Under the pieces are notes generated by a model. The model was not told the origin of the DNA. It saw only the letters and a program-made list of their open reading frames with translations, and did not search any database. From the NCBI GenBank assembly GCA_963756515.1, contig CAVWNV010000012.1, positions 62,001 through 126,000 of the forward strand: a stretch of DNA of 64,000 nt, given 5' to 3'. The translations under genes and the position numbers were made by a program. Positions 25,384 to 34,658 of this stretch are shown in pieces; position 1 is the stretch's first letter; each line of letters opens with the position of its first letter. The stretch is from Bog-756 sp963756515. Its GTDB lineage: Bacteria; Actinomycetota; Acidimicrobiia; Acidimicrobiales; RAAP-2.

Positions 25384-26846
25384 GCCGGGAGTCCGGCCAC
25401 GCCGCTCAAGGCGGCCGGGTCGGAGAAGTGCACCGGCACCGGCACGGGGTAGTTGCCGGTCAGACAGGCGTCACAGAAGCCGGCGCCGGGGGCGTCGATG
25501 GCCTTCACCAGGTGGTCGAGCGTGAGGTACTCGAGCGAGTCGACGTCGAGGAACTCGACGATCTCGTCGAGGGTCTTGATGGAGGCCAGCAACTCGTTGC
25601 GGTCCGGAGTGTCGATCCCGTAGTAACAGGGCCAGCGGAACGGGGGGGACGAGATCCGGAGGTGGACCTCGGTGGCGCCGGACTCGCGGAGCATGGTCAC
25701 CATGGCCCGCGTGGTGGTGCCCCGCACGATCGAGTCGTCCACCACGATCACCCGCTTGCCGGCGATGTTCTCCTTCAGCGGGTTGAGCTTGCGCCGCACC
25801 CCGTTGGCCCGCTCGGCCTGGGTCGGGGCGATGAACGTCCGGCCGATGTAGCGGTTCTTGACCAGCCCCTGACCGTAAGGGATCCCTGACGCCACCGCGT
25901 ACCCCTCGGCGGCCGGTACGCCCGAGTCGGGCACGCCCATCACCAGGTCGGCCGGGACCGGGGCCTGCGTGGCCAGCAGCTGTCCCATCCGGCGACGGGC
26001 CCCGTGCACCTCGTTGCCGTAGAGGGTGGTGTCGGGGCGGGCGAAGTAGACGAACTCGAAGATGCACAGCTTCGGGTCCAGCCGCTCGACGGGGAAGGGC
26101 CGCTCCGACCGGACCTCCTTGCCGTCGATGACAACCATCTCCCCCGGCTCGAGCTCACGGATGAAGGTGGCCCCGATCACGTCGAGGGCCGGAGACTCCG
26201 AAGCCAGGACCCAACCCGTCTCGAAGTCGTCGGTGGGCTCCAGCCGGCCCAGGCACAGAGGGCGGAAACCGTTGGGGTCGCGGACGGCGATGAGCCGGTC
26301 GGCATCGAGCAGCACGAAGGAGAAGGCGCCCTCCAGCGCCGGCAGTACGGCCAGGAGGGCGCGCTCCAGGTCGTCGCCCTCCTCGGCCCGCGGGCGCTCC
26401 GGATGGTCGGGCGGGAAGGACTGTCCCAGCAGCTCGGCCACCAGGTCGCTGTCGGACGAGACCAGGCCGGGCAGCATGCCGGCCATCTGGCCCAGCTCGG
26501 CGGTATTGGTCAGGTTGCCGTTGTGGCCCAGGGCGAACCCGGCCCGGCCCACGCCCCGGAAGACCGGCTGGGCATGGATCCAGTCGCTGGACCCCGCCGT
26601 CGAGTAGCGGGTGTGCCCGATGGCCATGTGCCCCCGAAGGCCCGAGAGCTTCCGCTCGTCGAACACCGTCGTGACCAGGCCCATGTCCTTCATCACGGTG
26701 ATGGCGTCGCCGTCGCTCACCGCCATGCCGGCCGACTCCTGGCCGCGGTGCTGCAGGGCGTAGAGTCCGTCGAAGACCAGGTGTGCCACAGGGCGCCCCG
26801 GGGCGTAGACCCCGAAGACACCGCACGCTTCCTTGGCCTCCATCAT
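25380..26846 (-). CDS. purF: Amidophosphoribosyltransferase
   Basis: About 488 residues from ATG 26846; an in-frame GTG at 26864 gives six more. First committed step of purine synthesis: glutamine plus PRPP to phosphoribosylamine. The class II glutamine amidotransferase domain would be unmasked at Cys in EACGVFG after propeptide removal; RGQESAGM, GHTRYSTAG and GHNGNLTN follow. The PRTase domain has RVIVVDDSIVRGTTTRAM. Cysteines in CIFEFVYF, FRWPCYYGID and FCDAC fit the 4Fe-4S ligands of the Bacillus-type enzyme. First gene of purF-purM-pyrE. Confidence 0.96.
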   Translation of the reverse strand: MMEAKEACGVFGVYAPGRPVAHLVFDGLYALQHRGQESAGMAVSDGDAITVMKDMGLVTTVFDERKLSGLRGHMAIGHTRYSTAGSSDWIHAQPVFRGVGRAGFALGHNGNLTNTAELGQMAGMLPGLVSSDSDLVAELLGQSFPPDHPERPRAEEGDDLERALLAVLPALEGAFSFVLLDADRLIAVRDPNGFRPLCLGRLEPTDDFETGWVLASESPALDVIGATFIRELEPGEMVVIDGKEVRSERPFPVERLDPKLCIFEFVYFARPDTTLYGNEVHGARRRMGQLLATQAPVPADLVMGVPDSGVPAAEGYAVASGIPYGQGLVKNRYIGRTFIAPTQAERANGVRRKLNPLKENIAGKRVIVVDDSIVRGTTTRAMVTMLRESGATEVHLRISSPPFRWPCYYGIDTPDRNELLASIKTLDEIVEFLDVDSLEYLTLDHLVKAIDAPGAGFCDACLTGNYPVPVPVHFSDPAALSGVAGLPA

Positions 26847-26992
26847 CGGTTGGTCACCGCACACACCGGGGGTCGTCGGGCTCGTCCTCTGACACGATTA
26901 GGCCACACAACGACCTCACCGTGCCACCCAGACTAGTGGCCGCCCGCCGCCACCTGCCGCTCCACGGTGACGTCGCCCCACCGGGTGCCCTC

Positions 26993-26998
26993 TATCCT
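26993..26998 (+). promoter_or_regulatory. -10 element for leaderless PHP gene
   Basis: TATCCT at 26993-26998 ends eight bases before the GTG at 27007, with no ribosome site between them. This spacing predicts transcription starting at or next to the start codon, i.e. a leaderless mRNA, as is frequent in actinobacteria. Confidence 0.45.
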
Positions 26999-27006
26999 CG
27001 CCCTGA

Positions 27007-27855
27007 GTGATCGATCTGCACACACACTCCGACGTCTCCGACGGCAGCGACACGCCCGGCCACGTGGTGGAGCTGGCCGTCGAGGCCGGGTGCAGCGCTC
27101 TGGCCCTCACCGACCACGACACCCTGGCCGGGATCGGACCGGCCCGTAGGCGCGCCGCCGAGCTCGGGATCACCTTCGTGCCCGGGTGCGAGGTCTCCTG
27201 CCGGTCGCCCGGTCCCGGCGGCATGCACGTGCTGGTGTACTTCGTCGAAGACGACGCCTCACCCCTGGGCGAGGAGCTGGTCCGCCTCCGCCAGGACCGC
27301 CGTCGGCGCAACCTGGCTCTGGCCGAGCGTCTGGCCTCACTCGGTCTCCCCATCACCTACGACCTCGTCGTGCACCAGGCCGGCGGCGAAGAGGGCGTCG
27401 GTAGGCCCCACTTCGCCGCCGCCCTGGTATCGGTCGGTGCCGCCGACTCCGTCGACGACGCCTTCGACCGGTTCCTGGCCGACCAACGGCCGGGCTTCGT
27501 ACCCAAGGCCCGCCTGAGCGGGGCCGACGTCGCCGCGCTGGCCCGGTCCTCGGGTGGGGTGGCCGTCCTGGCCCACCCCTACAGCACCGGTCTGGAAGGG
27601 GCCGGCCTGGCCGGAATGGTCGGGGACCTGGCCCGGTCCGGGTTCGGCGGGATCGAGGCCATCTACGGTCGCTACTCGCCCCGGCGTCGCGTCGAGCTGG
27701 GTCAGCTGGCCCGTCGGTTCGACCTGGTGGCCACCGGCGGGTCCGACCATCACGGATCCAGCAAGCCCGACCTGCGGGTGGGGACGGGGCAGGGCGACCT
27801 GAAGGTGCCGGACCGGGTGCTGTCCGAGCTCGAGTCCCGACGTCCCGTCGCCTGA
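27007..27855 (+). CDS. PHP domain phosphoesterase (YciV/RNase AM-like)
   Basis: 282 residues. Metal-dependent PHP fold: MIDLHTHSDVSDGSDTP, LALTDHDTLAGI, FVPGCEVSC, VLAHPYS and TGGSDHHG supply the usual His/Asp/Glu/Cys metal ligands. Sequence pattern and length match the YciV/TrpH group, which hydrolyses 3',5'-bisphosphates and trims RNA 5' ends. It sits between purF and purL on the opposite strand. Role in purine metabolism is not implied by family knowledge. Confidence 0.88.
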   Translation: MIDLHTHSDVSDGSDTPGHVVELAVEAGCSALALTDHDTLAGIGPARRRAAELGITFVPGCEVSCRSPGPGGMHVLVYFVEDDASPLGEELVRLRQDRRRRNLALAERLASLGLPITYDLVVHQAGGEEGVGRPHFAAALVSVGAADSVDDAFDRFLADQRPGFVPKARLSGADVAALARSSGGVAVLAHPYSTGLEGAGLAGMVGDLARSGFGGIEAIYGRYSPRRRVELGQLARRFDLVATGGSDHHGSSKPDLRVGTGQGDLKVPDRVLSELESRRPVA

Positions 27856-27944
27856 CCTGGACCCGGGCCGCACCTGGGGCGGACCCGCACCTGATCTGGG
27901 CCCGGACCGGGACCGGTCGACGCGGCGTCCCATGTGGCCGGGGA

Positions 27945-30260
27945 TCAGTTTGAGACCGGGGTCAATCCGTCGAGGACCATCGGCAGCCGGTCCCGCCACG
28001 ATGCCCTGACCTCGGACAGGTCGAGGTCGACGAGTCCTTCCACCACCACCCGGTCACCGCCCGTGGTGCCGAGGACCCGGAACCCCACCCCGGCCTCGGC
28101 CGCCCTGGCCACCAGGTCGGCACGCCGGGTGGTGCAGACCACCACCCGTGACGGTGCCTCGGTGAACAGCTCGTGGTGGTCGGCCACCCCGGCCACACTG
28201 AACCCGACCCCGGAACGGACGGCCATCTCTGTCAGCGCCACCCCCAGCCCTCCGCCCGACACGTCGTGGACTCCCGACACCAGCGGCGCCCCGCCGCCGG
28301 GGCTGTAGGTCTCGGCCATCCCTTCGGCCACGATGGCCGAGACGAACGCCAGCAGTCGCCCGTGGCCGCCGAGGTCGAGGCTCGGGAGGGTGCCGTTGCG
28401 GTGGCCACGGACCTCGACAGCCCACCGGGACCCGGCCAGCGACGGCGGGCTCCGCCGGGTCGTGGTCACCCCGACGCTGGCGTCGAGGAGGACGAGGGAC
28501 GCGCCCTCCACCAGCGTCACACCCGGCGGCCGGGCCGCCAGCCGCTCGACGATACCGAGCACCCCGATGACCGGGGTCGGGTCGATGTCCACGCCGGCAC
28601 TCTCGTTGTACAGACTCACGTTGCCCCCGATGACCGGGAGACCGAGTCCCGTGCAGGCCTCGCTCATGCCGTCGACGGCCTCGGAGAGCTGCCACATCAC
28701 CTCGGGGTGCTCGGGGTTCCCGAAGTTGAGGCAGTTGACGACGGCCATCGGCCGGGCTCCGGCGCAGGCCACGTTGAGGGCGCTCTCGGCCACCGTGGCC
28801 GCGGTGCCGGCGCGGGGATCGATGGCGCACCAGGCCGGGTTGGAGTCGGTGGTCAGGGCCAACCCCTTCTCCGACGGAGGCAGGCCCGGTGCGGCCAGGC
28901 GGAGTACGGCGGCGTCGCCGCCGGGACCGTCGACGGTGTTCAGGAACAGTTGGTGGTCGTACTGGCGGTAGATCCACGACGGGTCGCATAACAGGGCCAC
29001 GACGTCCGGCCCGCAGTCGGACGGGGCCGGAAGGGCACCGGGATCATCGGCGGCACGCGCCTCGTGATCGCCGGGTTGCGCCATCGGGCGGTGGTACAGG
29101 GGAGCGTCGTCGCTCAGGGCCGTGGCCGGCAGGTCGGCCAGCACGGCACCGTCGAACCCGTCGAGGATCCGGAGCCGACCCGGCTGGCCCGCGGGGGGGT
29201 CGGTCACCCGGCCCACCACCGCCGCCCGTACCTCCCACCGGCGGCACACCTCCTCCACCCGGGCCAGGTCGTCCGGGTGGACGATGGCCAGCATGCGCTC
29301 CTGGCTCTCCGACGTCATGACCTCGTAGGGCGCCATGCCCGGCTCCCGTCGGGGCACCGCGGTGACGTCGACATCCATGCCCACGCCGCCCCGGGCCGCC
29401 GTCTCGCTGGTGGCGCAGACCAGGCCGGCGCCCCCCAGGTCCTGGATGCCGACCACCAGCTTGGCGTCCAGCAGCTCGAGACACGCTTCGATCAGACGCT
29501 TCTCCTCGTAGGGATCACCCACCTGCACGCTGGGCCGTTTGGCCGCCTCGGCCCCGTCGTCGGCGCCACCGAAGCCCGCCGACGCCAGCACACTGACCCC
29601 GCCGATCCCGTCCCGACCGGTCGAGGACCCGAGCAGTACGGCCACGTTGCCCGGACCCGACGCCTGACCGAGCACCAGGCGCTCGGTCGGGAGCACGCCC
29701 ATGCACAACACATTGACCAGAGGGTTCTGGGCGTAGCACCGGTCGAAGGTGATCTCGCCCCCCACCGTGGGCACCCCCACCGAATTGCCGTAGCCGGAGA
29801 TGCCGGCCACCACCCCTTCGATGAGCCACTGCTGGCGGGCCTCGGCCAGGTCTCCGAAGAAGAGGGGGTCCATGACGGCGATAGGTCGGGCCCCCATGGT
29901 GAAGATGTCCCGGAGGATCCCCCCGACACCCGTCGCCGCCCCCTGGTACGGCTCGATGGCCGACGGATGGTTGTGGCTCTCGATGCGGATGGCCACGGCG
30001 ATCCCGTCACCGGCGTCGATGACTCCGGCGTTCTCGCCCGGGCCCACCAGCACGTAGGGGGCCTCGGTCGGCAGCCGCCGCAGATGGACCCTCGACGACT
30101 TGTAGGAGCAGTGCTCACTCCACATGACACCGAAGAGCGCCAGCTCGAGATGGTTGGGCGGACGGCGGAGCACCGCCTCGATCTCGTCGTACTCACCGTC
30201 GGTCAGGCCCAGGGCCCGGTGGAGCTGAACCGGGGAGGGGGATGTGGACCCGACGGTCAT
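27945..30260 (-). CDS. purL: Phosphoribosylformylglycinamidine synthase subunit II
   Basis: 771 residues from ATG 30260 (MTVGSTSPSPVQLHRALGL). Small-type PurL that makes FGAM with PurQ and PurS, both encoded at 31.5-32.4 kb. Visible: GVMWSEHCSYKSSR (catalytic His region), AIRIESHNHPSAIEPYQGAA, GGEITFDRCYAQNPLVNV, SSTGRDGIGG, QDLGGAGL, and in the second half CLNFGNPEHPEVMWQLSEAV and VHDVSGGGLGVALTEMA. It stands alone on the minus strand, separated from purQ/purS by a plus-strand gene and a 688-bp gap. Confidence 0.96.
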   Translation of the reverse strand: MTVGSTSPSPVQLHRALGLTDGEYDEIEAVLRRPPNHLELALFGVMWSEHCSYKSSRVHLRRLPTEAPYVLVGPGENAGVIDAGDGIAVAIRIESHNHPSAIEPYQGAATGVGGILRDIFTMGARPIAVMDPLFFGDLAEARQQWLIEGVVAGISGYGNSVGVPTVGGEITFDRCYAQNPLVNVLCMGVLPTERLVLGQASGPGNVAVLLGSSTGRDGIGGVSVLASAGFGGADDGAEAAKRPSVQVGDPYEEKRLIEACLELLDAKLVVGIQDLGGAGLVCATSETAARGGVGMDVDVTAVPRREPGMAPYEVMTSESQERMLAIVHPDDLARVEEVCRRWEVRAAVVGRVTDPPAGQPGRLRILDGFDGAVLADLPATALSDDAPLYHRPMAQPGDHEARAADDPGALPAPSDCGPDVVALLCDPSWIYRQYDHQLFLNTVDGPGGDAAVLRLAAPGLPPSEKGLALTTDSNPAWCAIDPRAGTAATVAESALNVACAGARPMAVVNCLNFGNPEHPEVMWQLSEAVDGMSEACTGLGLPVIGGNVSLYNESAGVDIDPTPVIGVLGIVERLAARPPGVTLVEGASLVLLDASVGVTTTRRSPPSLAGSRWAVEVRGHRNGTLPSLDLGGHGRLLAFVSAIVAEGMAETYSPGGGAPLVSGVHDVSGGGLGVALTEMAVRSGVGFSVAGVADHHELFTEAPSRVVVCTTRRADLVARAAEAGVGFRVLGTTGGDRVVVEGLVDLDLSEVRASWRDRLPMVLDGLTPVSN

Positions 30261-30948
30261 CGGCCCGCTCGCCGGCCCTGTACTCGTCGCACTCTCGTCC
30301 TCACGTCGACCCGGGCTCCCTCGTGATGGTCCCGAGCGTACCCGGCTGTGTCTGGACCACTGTCCATCGGGACCGTCGGCGGGCCCGTGCCGCCGGGGCA
30401 CCCGCCCACCCCGGGACGGCCTCGACCGACGCGGTGGGACCGGACCCGGATCCATTTCTCGCCCGTGGACCGCTGACCACCCCGGTCCACACGCCGTATA
30501 AGGACCGGGATGGGGCCGGGCGTCAGGACCCGCCGTCCCCGCTCCAAACCGGGCAATCACCGTCACCGGTCCCGAGGGTGTGGATGGCTCCATAGGTGAT
30601 TGTCACCGTCGGTCACGGCCGTCACCATCGCAGAACGCGGCCGGGCGGATAGAGCGAACCAACGCCACGCACCGCCACTGATCGGGACGATTCACCCGTG
30701 AAGCACCTACTGAACAGCCCGGTCCGGCCGGCCGGAGGTCGGCCCGCAGCCCCGATCGACCCGCGCTCCTTCGATGTTTGACCACAAATACCGGGAGTTA
30801 CAATCGGGCAAAAGCCACCGTCTCGAATCCGTTCATGCCTAAGACCGAAGCACGCCAGGCCCGGTAATCGACCCGCGGAATTGATCCCATGCACGGTCCT
30901 CCGGTGGGACGAGTTGCCAGATATGACCATCTCTGGGATGCTCTCCCC
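30261..30948. other. 688-bp gap between purL and the small basic protein gene
   Basis: No convincing gene. A minus-strand TATACG (about 30497-30502) could be a -10 for purL, giving a long leader. On the plus strand TTGACC (30778-30783) and TACAAT (30799-30804), 15 bp apart, could promote the gene at 30949 with a leader of about 140 nt. The stretch 30600-30945 is less GC-rich than coding DNA. I could not match it to a riboswitch or structural RNA. Confidence 0.45.
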
Positions 30949-31380
30949 ATGGCAGCCACTTCCACGAGCAAGACCCGCAAGAAAACCCCTATGTCCGAGG
31001 ACCACAAGGCCGCACTGGCCAAGGGGCGGGAAGAGGGTCGCATCGTGCGCCGCTATCTCGAGGCCCTGGAGTCGACCAAACCGCGCCGGGGGCGCAAGCG
31101 CACGCCCGAGTCGATCCGCAAGCGCCTGGTCAGCATCGACAACTCGTTGGCCACCGCCGACCCCCTGGCCAAGCTCCACCTGGTGGAGGAGCGCCAGCGG
31201 CTGGAGTCGGAGCTTTCCCACACCGGGGAGACGGTGGACCTGGCCGCTCTCGAGAAGAGCTTCATCAAGGTGGCCCGGGTCTACGGCGAGCGCAAGGGGA
31301 TCTCCTACTCGGCGTGGCGGACGGTCGGTGTCAGCGCCTCCGTCCTGCAACAGGCCAAGATCCCCCGTACCCGGAGCTAA
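30949..31380 (+). CDS. Conserved small basic actinobacterial protein, unknown function
   Basis: 143 residues from ATG 30949 (MAATSTSKTRKK). Elements in order: a Lys/Arg/Ser-rich N-terminus, MSEDHKAALAKGREEGRIVR, RRYLEALESTKPRRGRKRTP, a helical pair with a likely coiled coil (HLVEERQRLESEL), and a C-terminal KVARVYGERKGISYSAWRTV with GVSASVLQQAKI. The C-terminal half resembles a small helical DNA-binding or SAP-like unit, and the net charge is strongly positive. I recognise it as a widespread actinobacterial hypothetical; nucleic-acid binding is inference. It interrupts the purine genes on the opposite strand. Confidence 0.78.
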   Translation: MAATSTSKTRKKTPMSEDHKAALAKGREEGRIVRRYLEALESTKPRRGRKRTPESIRKRLVSIDNSLATADPLAKLHLVEERQRLESELSHTGETVDLAALEKSFIKVARVYGERKGISYSAWRTVGVSASVLQQAKIPRTRS

Positions 31381-31448
31381 CGCGCCCCTCAGCCCGTCGG
31401 CCCAGCCCCAGTCATCCCAGACCCAGTCAGCCCGTCAGCCGTCACCAC

Positions 31449-31472
31449 GGCCGGGGCAGCCGGAGCCCGGCC
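31449..31472. terminator. Hairpin between convergent small basic gene and purQ
   Basis: GGCCGGG (31449-31455) pairs with CCCGGCC (31466-31472) around a 10-nt loop, ending directly before the purQ stop codon. Likely terminator for one or both convergent transcripts. Confidence 0.45.
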
Positions 31473-32162
31473 TCAGGCCACGGTGGCGGCCACGGCTGGA
31501 CGCGTGGAGCCCAACAGGGCCGACAGGAGCGCCGTACCGTCGACCGAGCCCATCAAGGGGTCCGAAGCCCGCTCCGGATGGGGCATGAGCCCGACCACGT
31601 TCCGGCCCTCGTTGCAGACCCCGGCGATACTGTCGACCGATCCGTTGGGGTTGTCCAGGTAGCGGAGCACCACCCGGTCGTCCGAGCGGAGTCGGGCCAG
31701 GGTCTCGGCGTCGCAGGTGTAGTTGCCCTCGAAGTGGTTGATGGGGATCGACAGTTCGGTGCCTACCGGTACACCCGAGGTGAGGACCGAGGCCGACGAC
31801 TCCACCCGCACGGTCACCGTCGTGCAGAGGAAGCGGAGGCCGCGGTTCTTCTGCAGGGCCCCGGGTAGGAGGCCGGCCTCGGTCAGCACCTGAAAACCGT
31901 TGCAGATCCCGACCACCGGTCCGCCGGAGGCCGCGAACCGACCCACCGCCTCCATCACCGGCGAGAAGCGGGCGATGGCGCCCGGGCGCAGGTAGTCACC
32001 GTGAGCGAACCCTCCGGGCAGGATCAGCGCGTCCCAGCCCTCCACCGAGGTCTGTCCATGCCAGACCAGGTCGGCCCGGCCCCCCAGCCGCTGGACGGCC
32101 AGGATGGCGTCGTGCTCGCAGTTGGTCCCCGGGAACATGACCACACCGACACGGGGTGGCAT
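31473..32162 (-). CDS. purQ: Phosphoribosylformylglycinamidine synthase subunit I (glutaminase)
   Basis: 229 residues. Class I glutamine amidotransferase that supplies ammonia to PurL. Nucleophile Cys in VVGICNGFQVLTEAGLLPGA, oxyanion strand ALILPGGFAHGDYLRPGA, N-terminal VVMFPGTNCEHDA, and catalytic His-Glu in VVGLMPHPERA. Its ATG shares one base with the purS stop, so purS and purQ are coupled. Last gene of the purA-purQ run. Confidence 0.96.
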   Translation of the reverse strand: MPPRVGVVMFPGTNCEHDAILAVQRLGGRADLVWHGQTSVEGWDALILPGGFAHGDYLRPGAIARFSPVMEAVGRFAASGGPVVGICNGFQVLTEAGLLPGALQKNRGLRFLCTTVTVRVESSASVLTSGVPVGTELSIPINHFEGNYTCDAETLARLRSDDRVVLRYLDNPNGSVDSIAGVCNEGRNVVGLMPHPERASDPLMGSVDGTALLSALLGSTRPAVAATVA

Positions 32163-32440
32163 CAGGCTCCCGCCACCACCGTCGGGCTGACCGTCACCGA
32201 CGACTCCTCGATGACCGGGTTGGCCAGCAGTCGATCGGCCACCACGGTGGCCCGGGTCAGCGCCGAGGCCTCGTCGTCAGCGTCGATCTCGAAACGGAAC
32301 GCCTTGCCGGCCCGAACTCCGCTCACCCCGTGCAGACCCAGGGCCGGCAGGGCCCGCTCGATGGTGGCTCCCTGAGGGTCGGCGATCCCCTGGCGCAGCC
32401 GGACCTCGACCAGGACGGAGAAGGACGCCGACGGGGCCAT
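32162..32440 (-). CDS. purS: Phosphoribosylformylglycinamidine synthase subunit PurS
   Basis: 92 residues from ATG 32440. Small dimeric bridging subunit joining PurQ to PurL. Typical pattern: FSVLVEVRLRQGIADPQGAT, IERALPALGLHGVSGVRAGK, FRFEIDADDEASAL and VADRLLANPVIEESSVTV. Lies 2 bp after the purC stop and shares a base with purQ, as in most bacteria with small PurL. Confidence 0.93.
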   Translation of the reverse strand: MAPSASFSVLVEVRLRQGIADPQGATIERALPALGLHGVSGVRAGKAFRFEIDADDEASALTRATVVADRLLANPVIEESSVTVSPTVVAGA

Positions 32441-32442
32441 GC

Positions 32443-33351
32443 TCAGGCACCGTACCAGTCGGCCAACCGGCGGCCGCAGACCCGCTCGTACGACTCCACG
32501 TAGAGGGCCGAGGTAGCCGACACGATCTCGTCGGGAAGGGCCGGGGGAGGCGCCTGCTTGTCCCACGGCTGGACCTCCAGCCAGTCCCGCAACCGCTGCT
32601 TGTCGAACGAGGGCGGGTTGGTCCCCGGTGCGCAGTCGTCGGCGGGCCAGAACCGGGACGAGTCCGGCGTCAGCACCTCGTCGCAGATGGACAGTGCCCC
32701 GTCGATGAAGCCCAGCTCGAACTTGGTGTCGCAGATGATGATGCCCTGCTCCTCGGCTCGGGCCGCCGCCCGCCGGTAGGCGGTCAGGCACAGCTCGGAG
32801 GCGGCGGTGGCGGCGGCCTCCCCCACGATGTCGATGGCCTCGGCCATGCCGATGTTGAGGTCGTGGCCCTCGGTGGCCTTGGTCGACGGGGTGAAGATGG
32901 GCTCGGGCAGACGGTCGGCGTGACGCAGCCCGGTGGGCATGGCCATCCCGTGGACGGTCCCCTCACGCTCATACTCCTTGTAGGCCGAGCCGGCCAGATA
33001 GCCGCGGACGATGCACTCGATGTCGAGCATGTCGGCCCGGCGGACCAGCATGGAGCGCCCGGCCAGTTCGTCCAGCCCGCCCGGCAGTTCGGCGGCGCCG
33101 GCCGGGAAGTCGGCCACGTCGGCACTGACCAGGTGGTTCGGGGCCAGGTCCGAGAGCTCCTCCAGCCAGTAGGCGGTCATGGCCGTGAGGACCCGGCCCT
33201 TGTCGGGAATGGGCTCGTCCATGATCACGTCGAAGGCGGAGATGCGGTCCGAGGCCACCATGAGCAGGTGGTCGTCACCGGCGTCATAGAGCTCCCTGAC
33301 CTTGCCCGACTGGATGAGGTCGAGTGGTTGGCGTGTCGGTGACGTGGTCAT
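32443..33351 (-). CDS. purC: SAICAR synthetase
   Basis: 302 residues. Joins aspartate to CAIR with ATP. Motifs: IQSGKVRELYDAGDDHLLMV, SDRISAFDVIMDEPIPDKG, IECIVRGYLAGSAYKEYERE, the IFTPSTKATEGHDLNI substrate loop and IICDTKFELGFIDG. Length matches the bacterial/fungal longer form. Starts over the purB stop with ATGA reading purB first, so tightly coupled within the operon. Confidence 0.96.
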   Translation of the reverse strand: MTTSPTRQPLDLIQSGKVRELYDAGDDHLLMVASDRISAFDVIMDEPIPDKGRVLTAMTAYWLEELSDLAPNHLVSADVADFPAGAAELPGGLDELAGRSMLVRRADMLDIECIVRGYLAGSAYKEYEREGTVHGMAMPTGLRHADRLPEPIFTPSTKATEGHDLNIGMAEAIDIVGEAAATAASELCLTAYRRAAARAEEQGIIICDTKFELGFIDGALSICDEVLTPDSSRFWPADDCAPGTNPPSFDKQRLRDWLEVQPWDKQAPPPALPDEIVSATSALYVESYERVCGRRLADWYGA

Positions 33352-34658
33352 GGGTCGAGCTCCTCCAGTGCGTCGGTGAATCGGTGGACATGGCGCAGCG
33401 TACGGGAAAGATCGAAGGCGTCGTCAAGGGCTTCGGGGCTCAGGCCGACCTCGGGGTCCTCGTCGAGGACCGTGCGGAACGGACGACCCTCGGCCCAGGC
33501 GGCCCGGGCGTCCCGTTGCACGATGCGATAGGCGGCGTCCCGGCTGAGGCCCGCGCTGACCAGGGCCAGCAGCACGGACTGGCTGAACACGAGACCGTGG
33601 CTGCCATCGGTCAGCGTGGCCAGGGCCCGTTCGGGGTGGATGACGAGCCCCTCGACCAGACCTCTGGCCTTCTGCAGCATGTAGAGGGTCAGCATGCTGG
33701 CGTCGGGCAGCACGACCCGCTCGACCGAGCTGTGCGAGATGTCCCGCTCGTGCCAGAGCGCCACGTCCTCGAGGCCGGCCGACAAGTAGCCGCGGAGCAC
33801 CCGGGCCAGCCCGGAGAGCCGTTCGGACAGGACGGGATTCCGCTTGTGGGGCATGGCCGAACTGCCCTTCTGGCCCGGTTTGAACGGCTCCTCGGCCTCA
33901 CCCAGTTCGCTGCGGGCCAGGTGGCGCACCTCGGTGGCGATCAGTTCGATGGTGGCCCCCACCGCGGCGCAGGCCCAGAGGTACTCGGCATGCCGATCGC
34001 GGGACACCACCTGGGTGGCCGGGGTGGGTCTGAGCCCCAGTGAGCGGCAGACGTGCGCCTCCACCCGGGGGTCGATGTTGGAGTAGGTCCCCACTGCGCC
34101 GGACAGCTTGCCCACGGCCACCCGCTGCCGGGCCGCCTGCAGGCGCTGACGGTCCCGGTCGGCCTGGAGCGCCCAGAGGGAGAACTTGGCCCCGAAGGTG
34201 GTGGGCTCGGCGTGCATGCCGTGGGTCCGACCCGTCACCGGGATGTCGATGCACTCGAGGGCCCGGGTCTTGAGGGCACGCACCAGATCACCGGCCGCGT
34301 CGATGAGAAGGTCGGACGCCTGGGTGAGGGTGGCGCACAGGGCCGTATCGACCACGTCCGACGAGGTGAGGCCGTAGTGGATCCACGAGCCCTCGGGCTG
34401 GCCGACGGTGTCTTGGACCACGTCGACGAAGGCGGCCACGTCGTGGTCGGTGACCTGCTCCCGCTCATCCACGGCCCGCACGAAGGCCGCATCGACCGTC
34501 GGGGCACGGCGCCGACAGGCCTCGGCCGCCTCGGCCGGCACGTCACCCACCTCGACCCAGCCCTCGGTGGCCAGCAGCTCGACCCGGAGCCACATGGCGA
34601 ATCGGGCCTCATCGGTGAAGAGGGCGGCCATGGCTTCGGGCGCGTACCGGGGGATCAT
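33348..34658 (-). CDS. purB: Adenylosuccinate lyase
   Basis: 436 residues from ATG 34658. Acts twice in purine synthesis (SAICAR to AICAR, adenylosuccinate to AMP). Fumarase/aspartase superfamily: HYGLTSSDVVDTAL, PVTGRTHGMHAEPTTFGAKF with the catalytic His, signature GSSAMPHKRNPVLSERL with the catalytic Ser loop, and WHERDISHSSVERVVLPDA. Overlaps purC and purD by 4 bp each. Confidence 0.96.
   Translation of the reverse strand: MIPRYAPEAMAALFTDEARFAMWLRVELLATEGWVEVGDVPAEAAEACRRRAPTVDAAFVRAVDEREQVTDHDVAAFVDVVQDTVGQPEGSWIHYGLTSSDVVDTALCATLTQASDLLIDAAGDLVRALKTRALECIDIPVTGRTHGMHAEPTTFGAKFSLWALQADRDRQRLQAARQRVAVGKLSGAVGTYSNIDPRVEAHVCRSLGLRPTPATQVVSRDRHAEYLWACAAVGATIELIATEVRHLARSELGEAEEPFKPGQKGSSAMPHKRNPVLSERLSGLARVLRGYLSAGLEDVALWHERDISHSSVERVVLPDASMLTLYMLQKARGLVEGLVIHPERALATLTDGSHGLVFSQSVLLALVSAGLSRDAAYRIVQRDARAAWAEGRPFRTVLDEDPEVGLSPEALDDAFDLSRTLRHVHRFTDALEELDP

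Noticed and set aside
30261..30600. Purine riboswitch upstream of purL
   Set aside because: I could not find the three-way junction core or conserved loop bases of a purine, PRPP or THF riboswitch on the minus strand.
30622..31350. A 242-residue minus-strand gene
   Set aside because: It opposes the conserved basic protein gene and has no recognisable motif or sensible codon pattern.
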